From Candidatus Obscuribacterales bacterium (GTDB taxonomy: Bacteria; Cyanobacteriota; Vampirovibrionia; Obscuribacterales; Obscuribacteraceae): 64,000 nt of DNA. The notes below the pieces were generated by a model, which saw only the letters and a program-made list of their open reading frames with translations, made no database searches and had not been told where the DNA came from. The translations under genes were made by a program, and so were the position numbers. Shown piece after piece: positions 62,829-64,000 of the stretch. The stretch spans positions 1 to 64,000 of the forward strand of contig JAGVKG010000041.1 in the NCBI GenBank assembly GCA_020050685.1, written 5' to 3'. Position 1 is the stretch's first letter. Every line of letters begins with the position of its first letter.

Positions 62829-64000
62829 TTAGCCCTTTGCCCGCTTTACGCTTCTAGCTTGAGCAAATAATTCAGTTATTTCCGTCCTAATTGAAGCTTC
62901 ATCTCCAGCAGCAATTGCCCGGAGCAATTCTTCAATCTTCAACTTGTATTTCTCAAGGGCAGCCAAAATCATATCCCGATTTTGGAAAACGATTTCAGCC
63001 CAAAGATCCGGTGGGCTATCAGCCAGCCGCAAAATTTGATTGAAGCCTGTGCCAGATACGGAAAGTAATTTCGAAAGCCGAGACAAATCATTTGCGGAAT
63101 TGTCACTTCCTTCCACCAAACTAGCAACCATGCAAGTAATAATCAACTGCAAGACATGACTAAGCGATGCCATAGCTTGATCATGCGTGGTGACATCGAT
63201 TGTCTCGACCTGAAAGTTCAGACTTGTAAGCCAGTCATTAAGTCGCTTAAGCGATATGTCCGATGATTTGCTTGTCGGAACAATCGCAAAGACTCGACCA
63301 TCTGGATTTATTTCACCAGAGGCGGCAAAGCCTGATTTCTCACTGCCAAAACATGGATGACCACCAATAAATTCTGCTTCTTGCAAATCTAATTGATTGG
63401 CGAGATTACAAATGGGCGTCTTGGTTGATGTAACATCAATTACCAATTGTCCCTTTGTCAGCCCTTTGGCTATTTGCTGCAACAAATCAATATTATTCTT
63501 CGGACTAGCAGCCAAAATAACTAACGATGCTTGATTTAAAAGTTCGCTGCCATTTATGCCACCACTGTCAATTACACCTGCCTTCAGCGCTTGATCAACA
63601 ATTTCCTTCTGATCAATTCCAATAACATGCGTGTTCGGAGATAGTCTCTTAATCTGTCTGGCAAGTGCGCCACCAATTAAACCAAGCCCAATTATCAAGA
63701 CTCGTGGAAATGGTGAGACTTTCGTTGCCTCCGGGTATCGAGCAATTTGCAAGTCACGACTTTGTGCCATTATGCTTTGATAGACAGAAAGTATTGCTTT
63801 TGCAATTTGCGGATTATTGGAAGCCTCTTGCACACGACTGAGTACAACTTGCTCTCTTTGCGCATCCTGAGTTGGTACACCGAGCTCGCGTTTCACACCA
63901 GAGAGCTTTGAGGCAAGCTCCAAGCGTTCGCCAAGCAATTTAGCAATCTGCAGATCCAGACTGTCTATTTGACTTCTTATATGGATAAGCTCATCGCCAG
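62829..64000 (-). CDS. tyrA: AroQ chorismate mutase-prephenate dehydrogenase fusion, 5' end outside window
   Basis: T-protein-like fusion. The C-terminal part (from the VLIIGLGLIGGALAR dinucleotide motif) is prephenate dehydrogenase with GGHPCFGSEKSG and DQAMASLSHVLQL. The start of the open frame is a TTG at 63938, but the reading frame continues to the window edge as DELIHIRSQIDSLDLQIAKLL, the chorismate mutase helix, so the real start lies outside. The protein supplies the tyrosine that tyrosine phenol-lyase can later degrade. Confidence 0.9.
   Translation of the reverse strand, partial: GDELIHIRSQIDSLDLQIAKLLGERLELASKLSGVKRELGVPTQDAQREQVVLSRVQEASNNPQIAKAILSVYQSIMAQSRDLQIARYPEATKVSPFPRVLIIGLGLIGGALARQIKRLSPNTHVIGIDQKEIVDQALKAGVIDSGGINGSELLNQASLVILAASPKNNIDLLQQIAKGLTKGQLVIDVTSTKTPICNLANQLDLQEAEFIGGHPCFGSEKSGFAASGEINPDGRVFAIVPTSKSSDISLKRLNDWLTSLNFQVETIDVTTHDQAMASLSHVLQLIITCMVASLVEGSDNSANDLSRLSKLLSVSGTGFNQILRLADSPPDLWAEIVFQNRDMILAALEKYKLKIEELLRAIAAGDEASIRTEITELFAQARSVKRAKG

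Overview
The window is a gene-dense bacterial chromosome segment. It starts inside an acyl-CoA dehydrogenase gene and ends inside tyrA. I see no tRNA, rRNA, CRISPR array, insertion sequence or prophage. The gene set suggests a metabolically versatile facultative anaerobe: a cytoplasmic-facing NarGHJI nitrate reductase with a b6f-like cytochrome b/Rieske module, a B12-dependent ribonucleotide reductase, many universal stress proteins and hydrogenase maturation genes. The b6f-type heme spacing, base composition and Gln/Gly-rich secreted proteins would fit a non-photosynthetic relative of Cyanobacteria (Vampirovibrionia/Obscuribacterales-like). That placement is an inference and is not proven by any marker gene here.

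Layout. 1-6.3 kb: acyl-CoA dehydrogenase, the iron-centre repair protein RIC, tryptophanase, NnrS and protoporphyrinogen oxidase. 6.3-13.5 kb: nrdJ, a 66-residue mini-protein, narK, a SLAC1/TehA channel and a TPR protein. 13.7-16 kb: a quinol NO reductase homologue whose active site reads HN instead of HH and Q instead of E, the pattern expected of NO dismutase (NOD), an enzyme proposed to make O2 from NO. 16-18.9 kb: HxlR regulator, tyrosine phenol-lyase and a TSUP transporter. 18.9-31.6 kb: one ten-gene leftward operon holding cytochrome c, narG, narH, narJ, a narI-Rieske fusion, cytochrome b, a Ca-binding cytochrome c, radical SAM, a KAS III-like enzyme and TSUP. 32-39.4 kb: a secreted protein of unknown function, a 50-residue coiled-coil gene not previously called, stress proteins, PEP synthase, rhodanese and an orphan degenerate histidine-kinase domain. 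39.5-45 kb: hypF-hypC-hypD-SIS-hypE. 45-52.5 kb: stress protein, CoA-transferase, P-type ATPase, response regulator and pseudo-kinase. 52.5-58 kb: secreted proteins, a stress protein and a multicopper-oxidase fold without its copper ligands. 58-64 kb: aroA, aroC-aroB-pheA and aroQ-tyrA.

A recurring dyad, ATCATCC-4 nt-GGATGAT, lies roughly 50-160 bases upstream of the anaerobic and stress genes: tnaA/nnrS, nrdJ, the mini-protein, narK, tyrosine phenol-lyase, the nar operon, the stress protein pair, the degenerate kinase, hypF, and the regulator/pseudo-kinase pair itself. It looks like one regulon that co-ordinates nitrate respiration, NO handling, amino-acid fermentation and dormancy-type stress proteins, in the way DosR or FNR regulons do elsewhere. 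The perfect 30-base copy before hypF is the strongest site.

Working model (inference): NarK imports nitrate, Nar makes nitrite, NO formed from it is consumed by the NOD-like enzyme, and RIC repairs nitrosylated iron centres. No nitrite reductase is present in the window, so the NO source is unresolved.
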